In this document: piece by piece, positions 1 to 7,111 of the stretch
Position numbering within the stretch: position 1 is the first letter of the stretch
Layout of the letters: each line of letters opens with the position of its first letter
Origin: Planctomycetota bacterium
GTDB lineage: Bacteria; Planctomycetota; Phycisphaerae; UBA1845
Assembly (NCBI GenBank): GCA_024278775.1
Contig: JAJRSP010000244.1
Coordinates: forward strand, 1 to 12,586
Reading direction: 5' to 3'
DNA length: 12,586 nt
Program-made: the position numbers and the translations under genes
The notes under the pieces: model-generated
What the model saw: only the letters and a program-made list of their open reading frames with translations
Told to the model about the DNA's origin: nothing
Database searches by the model: none

Positions 1-1072
1 CGAACTCAATCGTCTCGGTCAGCGCCCGGTAAGCGTTGGCCGCATGATGAGCGTGATCGATCCGACCGCCCTCGACCATCAGAAAGAAACCCCGCTTGTG
101 CCGCGAGAGAATGTCAACGGCCATGGCGGTCATCTCGCTCAGCGACGGCTCGCCGGATCGATCGAAGGCCCGGTCGTTCTCAAAACGCATGTGCGCCGGT
201 TCAAACAACCCCAGCAGATGCCCGACTTTGTCCGGCTTCACCTGTTCGAACTGCTTCCGGTTCCACACAAACGTTGCGTTCGGCTTGGCGAGCCACTCGT
301 GGATCAGATCACGGTTGTCGAGCCGGGCACCGGTCAGCACCGCATACTCCGGATCGAGTTGCGTCACCGGCATGAAATGCTGGCGACCACCGCCCAGGAC
401 CACGTCGATCCCATCGCCGATGTCGAACTCGATCAACTGGAGGGCGATATCATGAAACTCCGCAACGCGAGCCGGCAGGGAAAGCCAACTGTCATCCTCC
501 CACATACGCTCGGCCACATGGGCATAACACGCAGCCGGTGTGGCGTGCGTCACAGAGGTGGTCGTCACGATCCCCGTGGCCAAACCGGCTCGCTCCGCCA
601 GCTCCAGGATAGTCGTGAGTTCGTGTCCCGTTACATCCACCGCCCCTCGCTCCACCGTCTGATCCACGGAGAGGTACCCGGCTCGCGTTTTGACGCCGGT
701 CACCATCGCGGTCATGGTGCCGGCCGAGTCCGGGGTTTGGAGATCGGTGTTGTAGGTCTTGACCAACGCCGTGTGCGGAAACGTTTCAAAAAAGAGCCGG
801 TTTTCCTCTCCCGACTCACCGCGAAGCTGCCCCTCAAGAATTCTGGTGGCCGTCACCGTGGTCAGGCTCATTCCGTCGCCCACGAACAAGATGACGTTCT
901 TCACGCGACCGGCCACCGGTGTGAGCTTCTTGGCTCGTGCGACATACTCGCGACCATCGGCAAACCACTTCGCGGGCGACTCTTTTTGCCGCGGCATCTG
1001 GGGTAGGGCGGCCGCAGCGCTCGAACCCGCCACCACGACGGCTCCTACCATCCAGCACGCTATCTTCCGCAC
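1..1072 (-). CDS. Alkaline phosphatase, exported, C-terminus cut by window edge
   Basis: PhoA-family alkaline phosphatase, a metal-dependent phosphomonoesterase that releases phosphate from organic esters, expected outside the cytoplasm. The N-terminus is a signal peptide: RK at residues 2-3, a hydrophobic core, then SSAAAALP near residues 17-24. VGDGMS places a metal-binding Asp at 66. TPDSAGT places the nucleophile Ser at 116. A TSVTHATPAA block follows. VEGGRIDHAHH gives Glu334, Asp339 and His343, with the same spacing as E. coli Glu322, Asp327 and His331. 357 codons are present; the final part, where the last zinc-binding His is expected, lies off the left edge. I chose GTG at 1072 because the signal peptide starts there. 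An in-frame ATG at 1123 would add 17 residues and lies inside a repeat copy. Neither start has a good ribosome binding site. No phosphate-regulon promoter box was recognised. Confidence 0.93.
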   Translation of the reverse strand, partial: MRKIACWMVGAVVVAGSSAAAALPQMPRQKESPAKWFADGREYVARAKKLTPVAGRVKNVILFVGDGMSLTTVTATRILEGQLRGESGEENRLFFETFPHTALVKTYNTDLQTPDSAGTMTAMVTGVKTRAGYLSVDQTVERGAVDVTGHELTTILELAERAGLATGIVTTTSVTHATPAACYAHVAERMWEDDSWLSLPARVAEFHDIALQLIEFDIGDGIDVVLGGGRQHFMPVTQLDPEYAVLTGARLDNRDLIHEWLAKPNATFVWNRKQFEQVKPDKVGHLLGLFEPAHMRFENDRAFDRSGEPSLSEMTAMAVDILSRHKRGFFLMVEGGRIDHAHHAANAYRALTETIEF

Positions 1073-1113
1073 CAGTGTAGGTGCTGCGCGACTCGTCCCT
1101 TGGCGGGTGGTCA

Positions 1114-1150
1114 GGTGCCCCATTCTTCGCCATAAGCGAAGGGTGGGGGA
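1114..1150 (+). repeat. Intergenic hairpin repeat, copy 1
   Basis: First of four copies of a 37-40 base element. Left arm GGTGCCCCATTCTT, right arm AAGGGTGGGGGA. The inner stem is TTCGC/GCGAA around a CATAA loop. As plus-strand RNA the outer arms pair along ten positions if two G-U pairs are allowed. It faces copy 2 (1264-1300) in opposite orientation and overlaps an alternative start codon of the alkaline phosphatase. Confidence 0.85.
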
Positions 1151-1263
1151 CGGAGCCGATGCGTTGGGATCAAGAACCGTTTTCGGTAAAGCGACGAAAA
1201 TGGGAGCAAGCTTCGTTGGCATGATGCGCACGTCCGCGTTCGCGCGTTGACAATCGCCGGATG

Positions 1264-1300
1264 TCCCCCACCCTGCACCTTCGGTGAAGGATGGGGCACC
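1264..1300 (-). repeat. Intergenic hairpin repeat, copy 2
   Basis: Inverted copy of the same element. On the minus strand it reads GGTGCCCCATCCTT, then a CACC/GGTG inner stem around GAA, then an imperfect AGGGTGGGGGAC arm. It is the least regular of the four copies. With copy 1 it forms an inverted pair whose unrelated spacer is 113 bases (1151-1263), in the gap between rnhA and the alkaline phosphatase gene. Confidence 0.8.
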
Positions 1301-1326
1301 CGCTTGGAAAGGGGAGCGATTGAGCA

Positions 1327-1791
1327 TCATCGGTACGCCTCGATGGCCGCGACGGCCAACCGGTCGCACGCCTCGTTCTCCGGGTGCCCGCTGTGCCCGC
1401 GAACGTATTCGTAGGTCATATCAAATTGGGACGCCAGCTCGTGAAGGGTTTTCCAGAGATCGACATTCTTGACCGGTGGCGAGCCGGGTTTCTTGCCGCG
1501 TCGCCAGTCGTTGGCGATCCATCCGCGAATCCACTCCGTCAGCCCGTAGATGACGTATTGGCTGTCACTCACCAGACGCACGGACACCCGTCGATCGGCC
1601 TTGAGGGAGCGTAGCCCTTCGATCGCGGCCATCATCTCCATGCGGTTGTTCGTCGTGTCGGATGCGCCGCCGGATAATTCCTTGACGGTGCCGGTGCTTG
1701 GGTGTTTGAGGATGGCCGCCCAGCCTCCGGGACCGGGGTTGCCGCTGCACGCTCCATCGGTATAGAGAATCACATCAGGTTGTTCAGACAT
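1327..1791 (-). CDS. rnhA: Ribonuclease HI
   Basis: RNase HI, 154 residues, cuts the RNA strand of RNA-DNA hybrids; roles include primer removal and R-loop resolution in the cytoplasm. The opening YTDGACSGNPGPGGWA block carries Asp12. NNRMEMMAAIEGL carries Glu52, SDSQYV carries Asp76, and GHSGHPENEACDRLA carries His133 and Asp143. These match the four carboxylates and the flexible His of E. coli RNase HI (155 residues), so it should be active. An AAGGAG ribosome binding site lies 10 bases before ATG 1791 and 7 bases before an adjacent in-frame TTG at 1794, so either could initiate; the product differs by one residue. It is divergent from lysA. A TATACT -10-like hexamer lies 44 bases upstream. 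Confidence 0.97.
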   Translation of the reverse strand: MSEQPDVILYTDGACSGNPGPGGWAAILKHPSTGTVKELSGGASDTTNNRMEMMAAIEGLRSLKADRRVSVRLVSDSQYVIYGLTEWIRGWIANDWRRGKKPGSPPVKNVDLWKTLHELASQFDMTYEYVRGHSGHPENEACDRLAVAAIEAYR

Positions 1792-1834
1792 CAATCCCTG
1801 GCTCCTTGGGGGTGCAATCTCGACTCAGGCCGAT

Positions 1835-1840
1835 AGTATA
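1835..1840 (-). promoter_or_regulatory. Possible -10 element of rnhA
   Basis: TATACT on the minus strand, five of six matches to the sigma-70 -10 consensus, in the 92-base spacer between divergent rnhA and lysA. No convincing -35 hexamer sits 16-18 bases upstream, so this rests on the hexamer and its position alone. Confidence 0.25.
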
Positions 1841-1883
1841 TCCCCAGCGGCCCAACCGACCACACCGACACGGCGAAGTGGAT

Positions 1884-3164
1884 ATGGATCATTTTCAATA
1901 TATTGACGGCGTGCTGCACTGTGAAGAGGTGGCGGTGCCGAGCCTGGCCGAGGAGTTCGGCACACCGCTTTACGTCTATTCCAGCCGCACGCTCACCGAC
2001 CACTACAGAAGAATCCACGAGGCCTTTTCGCCGCTCAGGGCCGAGATTTGTTTTTCGATCAAGAGCTGTCAGAACCTGTCCATCTTGCGGCTGCTAAAAG
2101 ATGGCGGTGCGGCCTTCGACGTGGTCAGTGGCGGGGAGATTGCACGGGCGCTCGAGGCCGGCGCGGATGCCGAGCGCATCGTGTTCGCGGGCGTGGGCAA
2201 GTCGGAGGCAGAAATCCGCTATGCTTTGGACAGTGGCGTCGGCTGGTTCAACGTGGAGTCGGAATCGGAACTCGACACCATCGCGACCATCGCCGAGAGC
2301 AGGAACCAAACCGCACGGTGCGCGTTGCGTGTCAATCCGGACGTCGATCCGCACACGCATATCTACACGACCACCGGGAAACGGGAGACGAAGTTCGGGG
2401 TGGATTTGGAGCGGGCCCGGCGCGTGTTTCGCGATTTTTCCGGCAGGAGGGGGCTGGATCTGTGCGGGATTCACCTGCACATCGGATCCCCCGTGAACAC
2501 GATCGAACCCTACGTGAAGTCGATCACCAAAGGCCTTGCACTGATCGACGAATTGTGCCGCGAGGGGTTCCCTATCACGGCCATCAACCTTGGCGGCGGG
2601 TATGGTGCCCATTACGACGGGGCGGAAGCACCATCCGCCTCCGCCTACGCCGAGCGTATCGTGCCGCTGCTCTCCGATCGCGGGCTCGGCGTGCTGATCG
2701 AACCGGGCCGGAGCATCGCGGCCAACGCCGGCATCCTTCTCACGAAAACCCACTACACAAAATCTTCCGGCGATAAACAGTTCATCATCGTGGACGCCGC
2801 TATCAACGACCTGCTGCGGCCGGCGCTGTATGGATCATTTCATTTCGCCTGGCCAGCGGTTCCGCACGGGGGCATCGTGGCCACTGCGCGTACGGCCGGG
2901 GCTAAGCCGGAAGGCACCACGCTCGTGGATATTGTCGGCCCGGTTTGTGAGAGCAGTGATTATCTGGCGAAAGACCGGTATCTGCCACCGGTGCAGCGCG
3001 GCGATCTGATAGCTGTTTTTTCGGCCGGTGCCTACGGTTTTTCCATGAGCAGCCAATACAACTCCAGACCCCGAGCGGCCGAGGTGTTGGTCAGCGGACG
3101 TGATGCGACCTTGATCCGCCGGAGAGAAACCTACGACGATCTGGTCGCGGCCGAGCGACTCTAG
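1884..3164 (+). CDS. lysA: Diaminopimelate decarboxylase
   Basis: LysA, 426 residues, a PLP-dependent fold-III decarboxylase that converts meso-diaminopimelate to L-lysine, the last step of lysine synthesis. FSIKS contains the PLP-binding Lys60. HLHIGS (197-202) and NLGGGYG (235-241) are barrel motifs, the latter in the phosphate-binding region. EPGRS starts at 273. PVCESSDYLAKDR carries the cross-subunit Cys355 and Glu356. GAYGFSMSSQYNSRPR carries Tyr384. The CES and GAYGFSM motifs separate LysA from other fold-III decarboxylases. I chose ATG 1884 because homology begins there; the frame is open back to GTG 1806, but the extra 26 residues look non-coding, and an in-frame GTG also lies two codons upstream. 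The ribosome binding site is weak. The gene stands alone and is divergent from rnhA. Confidence 0.95.
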   Translation: MDHFQYIDGVLHCEEVAVPSLAEEFGTPLYVYSSRTLTDHYRRIHEAFSPLRAEICFSIKSCQNLSILRLLKDGGAAFDVVSGGEIARALEAGADAERIVFAGVGKSEAEIRYALDSGVGWFNVESESELDTIATIAESRNQTARCALRVNPDVDPHTHIYTTTGKRETKFGVDLERARRVFRDFSGRRGLDLCGIHLHIGSPVNTIEPYVKSITKGLALIDELCREGFPITAINLGGGYGAHYDGAEAPSASAYAERIVPLLSDRGLGVLIEPGRSIAANAGILLTKTHYTKSSGDKQFIIVDAAINDLLRPALYGSFHFAWPAVPHGGIVATARTAGAKPEGTTLVDIVGPVCESSDYLAKDRYLPPVQRGDLIAVFSAGAYGFSMSSQYNSRPRAAEVLVSGRDATLIRRRETYDDLVAAERL

Positions 3165-3178
3165 CGCCAGTTCTGAGA

Positions 3179-3206
3179 AGCACGTTAGCGGGTGCTAGAC
3201 AATTTT
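3179..3206 (+). terminator. Weak hairpin after lysA
   Basis: AGCAC at 3179-3183 pairs with GTGCT at 3192-3196 across an 8-base loop, followed a few bases later by TTTT. It starts 15 bases after the lysA stop. The stem is short and the T run poor, so this is a weak candidate. Confidence 0.25.
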
Positions 3207-3225
3207 GGCGACTTGGCGTTGGTGT

Positions 3226-3264
3226 GGGTGCCCCATTCTTCGGGTACTCCCGAAGGGTGGGGAA
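3226..3264 (+). repeat. Intergenic hairpin repeat, copy 3
   Basis: Reads GGGTGCCCCATTCTT, then the rest of an inner TTCGGG/CCCGAA stem around TACT, then AAGGGTGGGGAAC. It is the cleanest copy: the inner six base pairs are perfect, and the outer arms pair fully with G-U allowed. Same orientation as copy 1. Confidence 0.85.
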
Positions 3265-3320
3265 CGGACTTCGCATGCAAAACTCCGTTCGCCACCCGAA
3301 TCATTATCGCCTCCGTTTTC

Positions 3321-3360
3321 GTCCCCCACCCTTTGCCTTGGGGCAAAGAATGGGGCACCC
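3321..3360 (-). repeat. Intergenic hairpin repeat, copy 4
   Basis: Inverted copy, 56 bases after copy 3. The inner stem is CTTTGCC/GGCAAAG, seven perfect base pairs around TTGG, inside the conserved outer arms GTCCCCCACC and GAATGGGGCACCC. Its stem sequence differs completely from copies 1 to 3 while still pairing. Confidence 0.85.
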
Positions 3361-3496
3361 GCCGATTCCGTCTTGCACCCCGCGTTAGCTTTTTACTCCT
3401 CTCTATGCGGACCTGTTGCGCGTTTTCGACTATATTGTTGTTACGCAGTTGATATTGACGATCCAATCGATGCGCGATACCAGCGAAGCGTATTCG

Positions 3497-3515
3497 TATA
3501 GTTAGGCAACAGGAG
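3497..3515 (+). promoter_or_regulatory. Possible acs -10 hexamer and ribosome binding site
   Basis: TATAGT at 3497-3502 matches five of six bases of the -10 consensus. The hexamer 17 bases upstream (GCGATA) is a poor -35. AGGAG at 3511-3515 lies 9 bases before ATG 3525 and supports that start. Two TTGA-type hexamers at 3449-3460 are alternative -35 elements, but lack a good -10 at the right distance. Confidence 0.35.
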
Positions 3516-3524
3516 AAACCAGAG

Positions 3525-5504
3525 ATGACCAACGCAACCAGAAGCAGCGGATCAGTCATGGGCGAAGGCATCTTCCCGCCGTCGAGCGAGGCCGCCGCAC
3601 GTGCCCACATCGGTTCGATGGGTCAATACCAGGAGATGTACCAGCGATCCATCGACGACCCCGAGGGATTCTGGGGCGACATCGCCGGCGAGTTTCACTG
3701 GCACCGGCGGTGGGACAAAGTGCGTGAGTTTGACTTTACCGATGACATCTCGATCCAGTTCTTTCTCGGTGGGCAGACCAATATCACCTACAACGCGCTC
3801 GATCGGCACCTCGACACGCGCGGCGATCAGCCGGCCATCATCTGGGAAGGCAACGAATTGGGTGAGGATTCCACGCTGACCTATCGCGAGCTTCATGCCG
3901 AGGTGTGCCGGTTCGCCAACGTGCTCAAAGCCCACGACGTGACCAAGGGCGATCGCGTGTCGATTTACATGCCGATGGTGCCGGAGCTGGCCATCGCCAT
4001 GCTCGCCTGCGCACGGATCGGTGCGATTCACTCGATCATCTTCGGCGGCTTCAGCCCGGACTCGCTGGCCGACCGCATCGTCGACTGCACCTCCACCGTG
4101 CTCATCACCACCGACGGCGTCTTTCGTGGTAAGAAACCGGTAGACCTCAAGGCCAACGCCGACGCCGCGATGGATATCGCCGCCAGCCAAGGGGTCACCG
4201 TAACAACCTGCATCGTCTCGCAGCGACACGGGCCGGATAAGATACCGGTCAAGATGCAACCAGGGCGTGACACCTTGTGGCACGATGAAATGAAGAATGC
4301 CGCCGCAGAGTGCGAACCGGAGTGGATGGACGCCGAAGACCCGCTGTTCATCCTCTACACCTCCGGCTCCACCGGGAAACCCAAGGGCGTGCTACACACC
4401 ACCGGCGGCTATATGGTCTACGCGGCCACCACCTTCAAGTACGTGTTCGACTACCACGACGGCGACATCTACTGGTGTACGGCCGACATCGGCTGGGTGA
4501 CCGGCCATTCCTACATCGTCTACGGCCCGCTCTGCACCGGCGCGACGACCGTCATGTTCGAGGGCATCCCCACCTATCCCGACGCGGGACGTTTCTGGGA
4601 CGTCGTCGAAAAATACAAGGTCAACCAGTTCTACACCGCGCCAACGGCCATCCGCGCCATCATGCGAGAGGGCGATGACCCGGTACTCGCTCGTGACTTG
4701 TCCAGCCTGCGCCTGCTCGGCACGGTGGGCGAGCCGATCAACCCCGAAGCGTGGCGGTGGTATCACAGCGTCGTGGGAAAAGAACGCTGCCCGATTGTGG
4801 ATACCTGGTGGCAGACCGAAACGGGCGGCATCCTCATCACGCCGTTACCTGGAGCCACTCCGACCAAGCCGGGCTCGGCCACACTTCCGTTCTTCGGCGT
4901 CAAGCCGGTACTGTTGGACGACAAGAACCACCGGTTGGAAGGTGCCGCATCCGGTGCCTTGTTTCTCGAACAGCCCTGGCCGGCCATGATGCGCACGCTC
5001 TACAACGCCCACGACCGCTTCAAGGAGGTCTATTTCTCGCGTTGCCCGGGGATGTACTTTACGGGCGACGGCTGCCGCCGCGACGAAGACGGCTACCACT
5101 GGATCACCGGCCGCATCGACGACGTGATCAATGTCTCCGGGCATCGGATGGGTACGGCCGAGGTGGAGAGCGCGCTCGTCTCTCACGAAGCCGTCACCGA
5201 GGCGGCCGTCGTCGGATTCCCGCACGAGATCAAGGGCCAAGGCATCTACGCCTACGTCACGCTGAAGACCGGCCGGGAATACACGGAGGAGCTGAAGAAG
5301 GAACTAGTCAAACACGTTCGCGCGGAGATCGGCCCCATCGCCGCACCGGATGTGATCCACTGGGCTCCCGCGCTGCCCAAAACGCGCAGCGGCAAGATCA
5401 TGCGGCGCATCCTACGGAAAATCGCCGAGGGACAACCGGACCAGATCGGCGACACCAGCACGCTGGCGGACCCCAGCGTCGTGACGAGCCTGATTGGTAA
5501 ATAA
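3525..5504 (+). CDS. acs: Acetyl-CoA synthetase (AMP-forming)
   Basis: Acs, 659 residues, activates acetate with ATP and CoA to acetyl-CoA through acetyl-AMP; cytoplasmic. [11 protein letters not shown] at 278-288 is the AMP-forming P-loop signature. WVTGHSY and [10 protein letters not shown] are present, and WWQTETGG starts at 428. These hold the residues that shape the small acetate pocket in characterised Acs enzymes, including the Trp at 429, so acetate is the expected substrate. [19 protein letters not shown] hinge region and [12 protein letters not shown] follow. [11 protein letters not shown] carries the catalytic Lys624, the residue acetylated and silenced by Pat-type acetyltransferases in other bacteria. 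Full length matches the family. A ribosome binding site AGGAG lies 9 bases before the ATG. It appears to be monocistronic, with 143 bases to the next gene. Confidence 0.97.
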   Translation: MTNATRSSGSVMGEGIFPPSSEAAARAHIGSMGQYQEMYQRSIDDPEGFWGDIAGEFHWHRRWDKVREFDFTDDISIQFFLGGQTNITYNALDRHLDTRGDQPAIIWEGNELGEDSTLTYRELHAEVCRFANVLKAHDVTKGDRVSIYMPMVPELAIAMLACARIGAIHSIIFGGFSPDSLADRIVDCTSTVLITTDGVFRGKKPVDLKANADAAMDIAASQGVTVTTCIVSQRHGPDKIPVKMQPGRDTLWHDEMKNAAAECEPEWMDAEDPLFILYTSGSTGKPKGVLHTTGGYMVYAATTFKYVFDYHDGDIYWCTADIGWVTGHSYIVYGPLCTGATTVMFEGIPTYPDAGRFWDVVEKYKVNQFYTAPTAIRAIMREGDDPVLARDLSSLRLLGTVGEPINPEAWRWYHSVVGKERCPIVDTWWQTETGGILITPLPGATPTKPGSATLPFFGVKPVLLDDKNHRLEGAASGALFLEQPWPAMMRTLYNAHDRFKEVYFSRCPGMYFTGDGCRRDEDGYHWITGRIDDVINVSGHRMGTAEVESALVSHEAVTEAAVVGFPHEIKGQGIYAYVTLKTGREYTEELKKELVKHVRAEIGPIAAPDVIHWAPALPKTRSGKIMRRILRKIAEGQPDQIGDTSTLADPSVVTSLIGK

Positions 5505-5506
5505 TA

Positions 5507-5524
5507 GGCGTGTCATCCAACGCC
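5507..5524 (+). terminator. Small hairpin after acs
   Basis: GGCGT (5507-5511) pairs with ACGCC (5520-5524) around an 8-base loop, starting 3 bases after the acs stop codon. There is no T run. It may be a weak stop signal or mRNA end structure. Confidence 0.25.
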
Positions 5525-5647
5525 ATACCGTGAATCAGCCGATAGCCCTCGGACGAACGGATTCCGGGGATACCAGCGGGAACCCACGGGTCGCACAAGA
5601 CGAGGCACACACGAGAACGTCGGATTCTCCCCATGGAGCCTTCTGTG

Positions 5648-6124
5648 ATGTCGGACCATATCAACCTGATGCAACAGGCCATCGAAACGTGTCGCGCGGG
5701 TATCACCGCCGGTCAGAGTCCTTTCGGTGCGGTGATCGCTACACAAGACGGTGAAGTGGTGTGTGCGGTACACAACACCGTCCGCGCCGATCACGACCCC
5801 ACCGCCCACGCCGAGATCAACGCGATTCGAGAGGCGTCGCGCCGTTTGGGTACGATGAACCTGATCGGGTATTACCTGGTGTCAACGTGTGAGCCTTGTC
5901 CGATGTGCGCCTCGGCCATCCACTGGGCCCGGCTCGACGCCGTGGTGTTCGGGGCCACGATCGACGATGCCCGTGAGGCGATGTTCAACGAGCTGACCCT
6001 GCCCGCGCAGCAGCTTTACGACACCGGGGGTAGCCATGTGAAGGTGTTTCCGCGAGTGCTTCGAAACCAGTGCCGAGGGTTATTTAACGAATGGCGTAAC
6101 GGACCTAACGCCCAGCCCTACTGA
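5648..6124 (+). CDS. Guanine-deaminase-like nucleobase/nucleoside deaminase
   Basis: Zinc-dependent deaminase of the cytidine-deaminase superfamily, 158 residues. DPTAHAEINAI gives the zinc His54 and proton-shuttling Glu56. CEPCPMCASAI gives zinc Cys84 and Cys87. The length, the acidic DPTAHAE block and the C-terminal LFNEWRN...PY end resemble Bacillus GuaD-type guanine deaminases, where the C-terminal tail reaches the active site of the partner subunit. TadA, the tRNA adenosine deaminase, shares the HAE and PCxxC motifs and is the main alternative. The family is clear; the substrate is inferred. Start ATG 5648 is chosen because TGGAG at 5634-5638 lies 9 bases upstream; the in-frame ATG at 5633 overlaps that site. 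No purine-metabolism gene is adjacent. The next gene is convergent after 32 bases. Confidence 0.85.
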   Translation: MSDHINLMQQAIETCRAGITAGQSPFGAVIATQDGEVVCAVHNTVRADHDPTAHAEINAIREASRRLGTMNLIGYYLVSTCEPCPMCASAIHWARLDAVVFGATIDDAREAMFNELTLPAQQLYDTGGSHVKVFPRVLRNQCRGLFNEWRNGPNAQPY

Positions 6125-6156
6125 CCGGAAACGCAGATGTCACTCCGTGCGGCGTG

Positions 6157-6855
6157 CTAATCCGAATGGCTCTCGTCCGCCGTGCCGGCATCGTGAGTGG
6201 GGGGAGGCTTCTTTGACGATCCGTGCTGAAACGCCGCCGACTCACCCATCCAGAGCGATTCTCCTCCAGCGGCCACCAGCATCAGCGGCGCGACGACGAC
6301 AAGAAACGTGCCCCATGTCTGCGCGGCGGAAAACGATTCCGGCTCACGGGATAGCGCCAAGCCCAGCGCGATCGCGATCGCCGGCGGCTCCAAAAGGTTC
6401 AAGCCCATGCCCCACTGCAGACGCCACGAACCGAGCCCGCCTCCCGTGATCTCCACCGAAGACAACTCCGACATACCCGACAAGGTGCGTACGGCCACAC
6501 CCATCACCACACCCACCAGCGCCGTGCCACCGATGACCGCCCACGACCAACGACCCAACGCCAGCAGCCCGCACAGAATGAGCATGTTGTTGACATAGAT
6601 GGTCGTCGCCCGAGCCAGCCACGATCGCGAACACAACAGCGGCCACAGCACGCGACCGATCCACCACCGCACGAGCCGAACCAACGCCAGAGAGTTACTC
6701 TGACTGATCCCCCATCCGGCGCAACAGGCGAATACCAGCAGGCCCGAGGCGAGCAGCGCACGATACCAGGATGCACCAAGGGCATCCCACACCGCATCGA
6801 GCCCGACGACGTGGGCGCTAGCCGCCGAGACAAGTTGAGAAGTCCACCCATTCAC
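6157..6855 (-). CDS. Multi-pass membrane protein, possibly SpoIIM-like
   Basis: About 232 residues. Likely membrane segments are near 33-50, 56-75, 84-101, 104-125, 148-168 and 181-198, followed by a polar tail of about 30 residues. The pattern of VNN in one helix, a small-residue glycine-rich helix (ALVGVVMGV), a loop, and then LNLLEPPAIAIALGLALS resembles the SpoIIM/DUF95 family, whose hallmark is a His-Gly-x-x-Glu-Leu-Pro-Ala-type helix. This copy lacks the His-Gly, so the match is tentative and made by eye. GTG 6855 is chosen because AGGA lies 9 bases upstream. The frame stays open further, to 7266, but that part overlaps the next gene. Upstream in-frame GTG codons, for example in VDRRFF, remain possible. 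Convergent with the deaminase and divergent from the FapA gene. Confidence 0.6.
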   Translation of the reverse strand: MNGWTSQLVSAASAHVVGLDAVWDALGASWYRALLASGLLVFACCAGWGISQSNSLALVRLVRWWIGRVLWPLLCSRSWLARATTIYVNNMLILCGLLALGRWSWAVIGGTALVGVVMGVAVRTLSGMSELSSVEITGGGLGSWRLQWGMGLNLLEPPAIAIALGLALSREPESFSAAQTWGTFLVVVAPLMLVAAGGESLWMGESAAFQHGSSKKPPPTHDAGTADESHSD

Positions 6856-7111
6856 GGTTCGCCATCCTACGTCCGGCGCGGTGGATCGTCGAACCGATCG
6901 ACGCGCCGTCACCGCCACGCTTATCGGAACCTGTTTATCGAAAAACCGCCGGTCCACGCGAACCGTACCGAAACCTTCTGTTTTGGTCGTGCGTTGAACC
7001 AACCCGGGACGTACCCGATGCCGATAGTCCGCTAGGGTGTGGCGGCATCTGATTTGATGGGCGGTGTGGGCGCGCGTCGTCTTGGCCTTGATCGACTCCG
7101 GAGAAAGCGAC

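Larger units (their letters stand above)
3165..3524. other. 360-base intergenic region between lysA and acs
   Basis: No coding region is visible. It holds a weak hairpin next to lysA, two inverted copies of the hairpin repeat (3226-3264 and 3321-3360), and then the acs promoter-proximal sequence from about 3430. The short frames that cross it read through the repeats and look spurious. Confidence 0.8.

Noticed and set aside
44..1006. Long plus-strand open frame of 320 codons
   Set aside because: It is the shadow of the alkaline phosphatase on the minus strand, which has all catalytic motifs in order; the plus frame has no recognisable pattern.
1806..1883. Upstream extension of lysA to GTG 1806
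   Set aside because: The extra 26 residues are Arg/Pro-rich and unlike LysA N-termini, and family similarity begins at ATG 1884.
1327..3164. Functional link between rnhA and lysA because they are divergent
   Set aside because: Shared spacer only; the two enzymes act in unrelated pathways and no operator was seen.
1114..3360. CRISPR array
   Set aside because: Only two inverted pairs about 2 kb apart, no regular direct repeats with unique spacers, and no cas genes.
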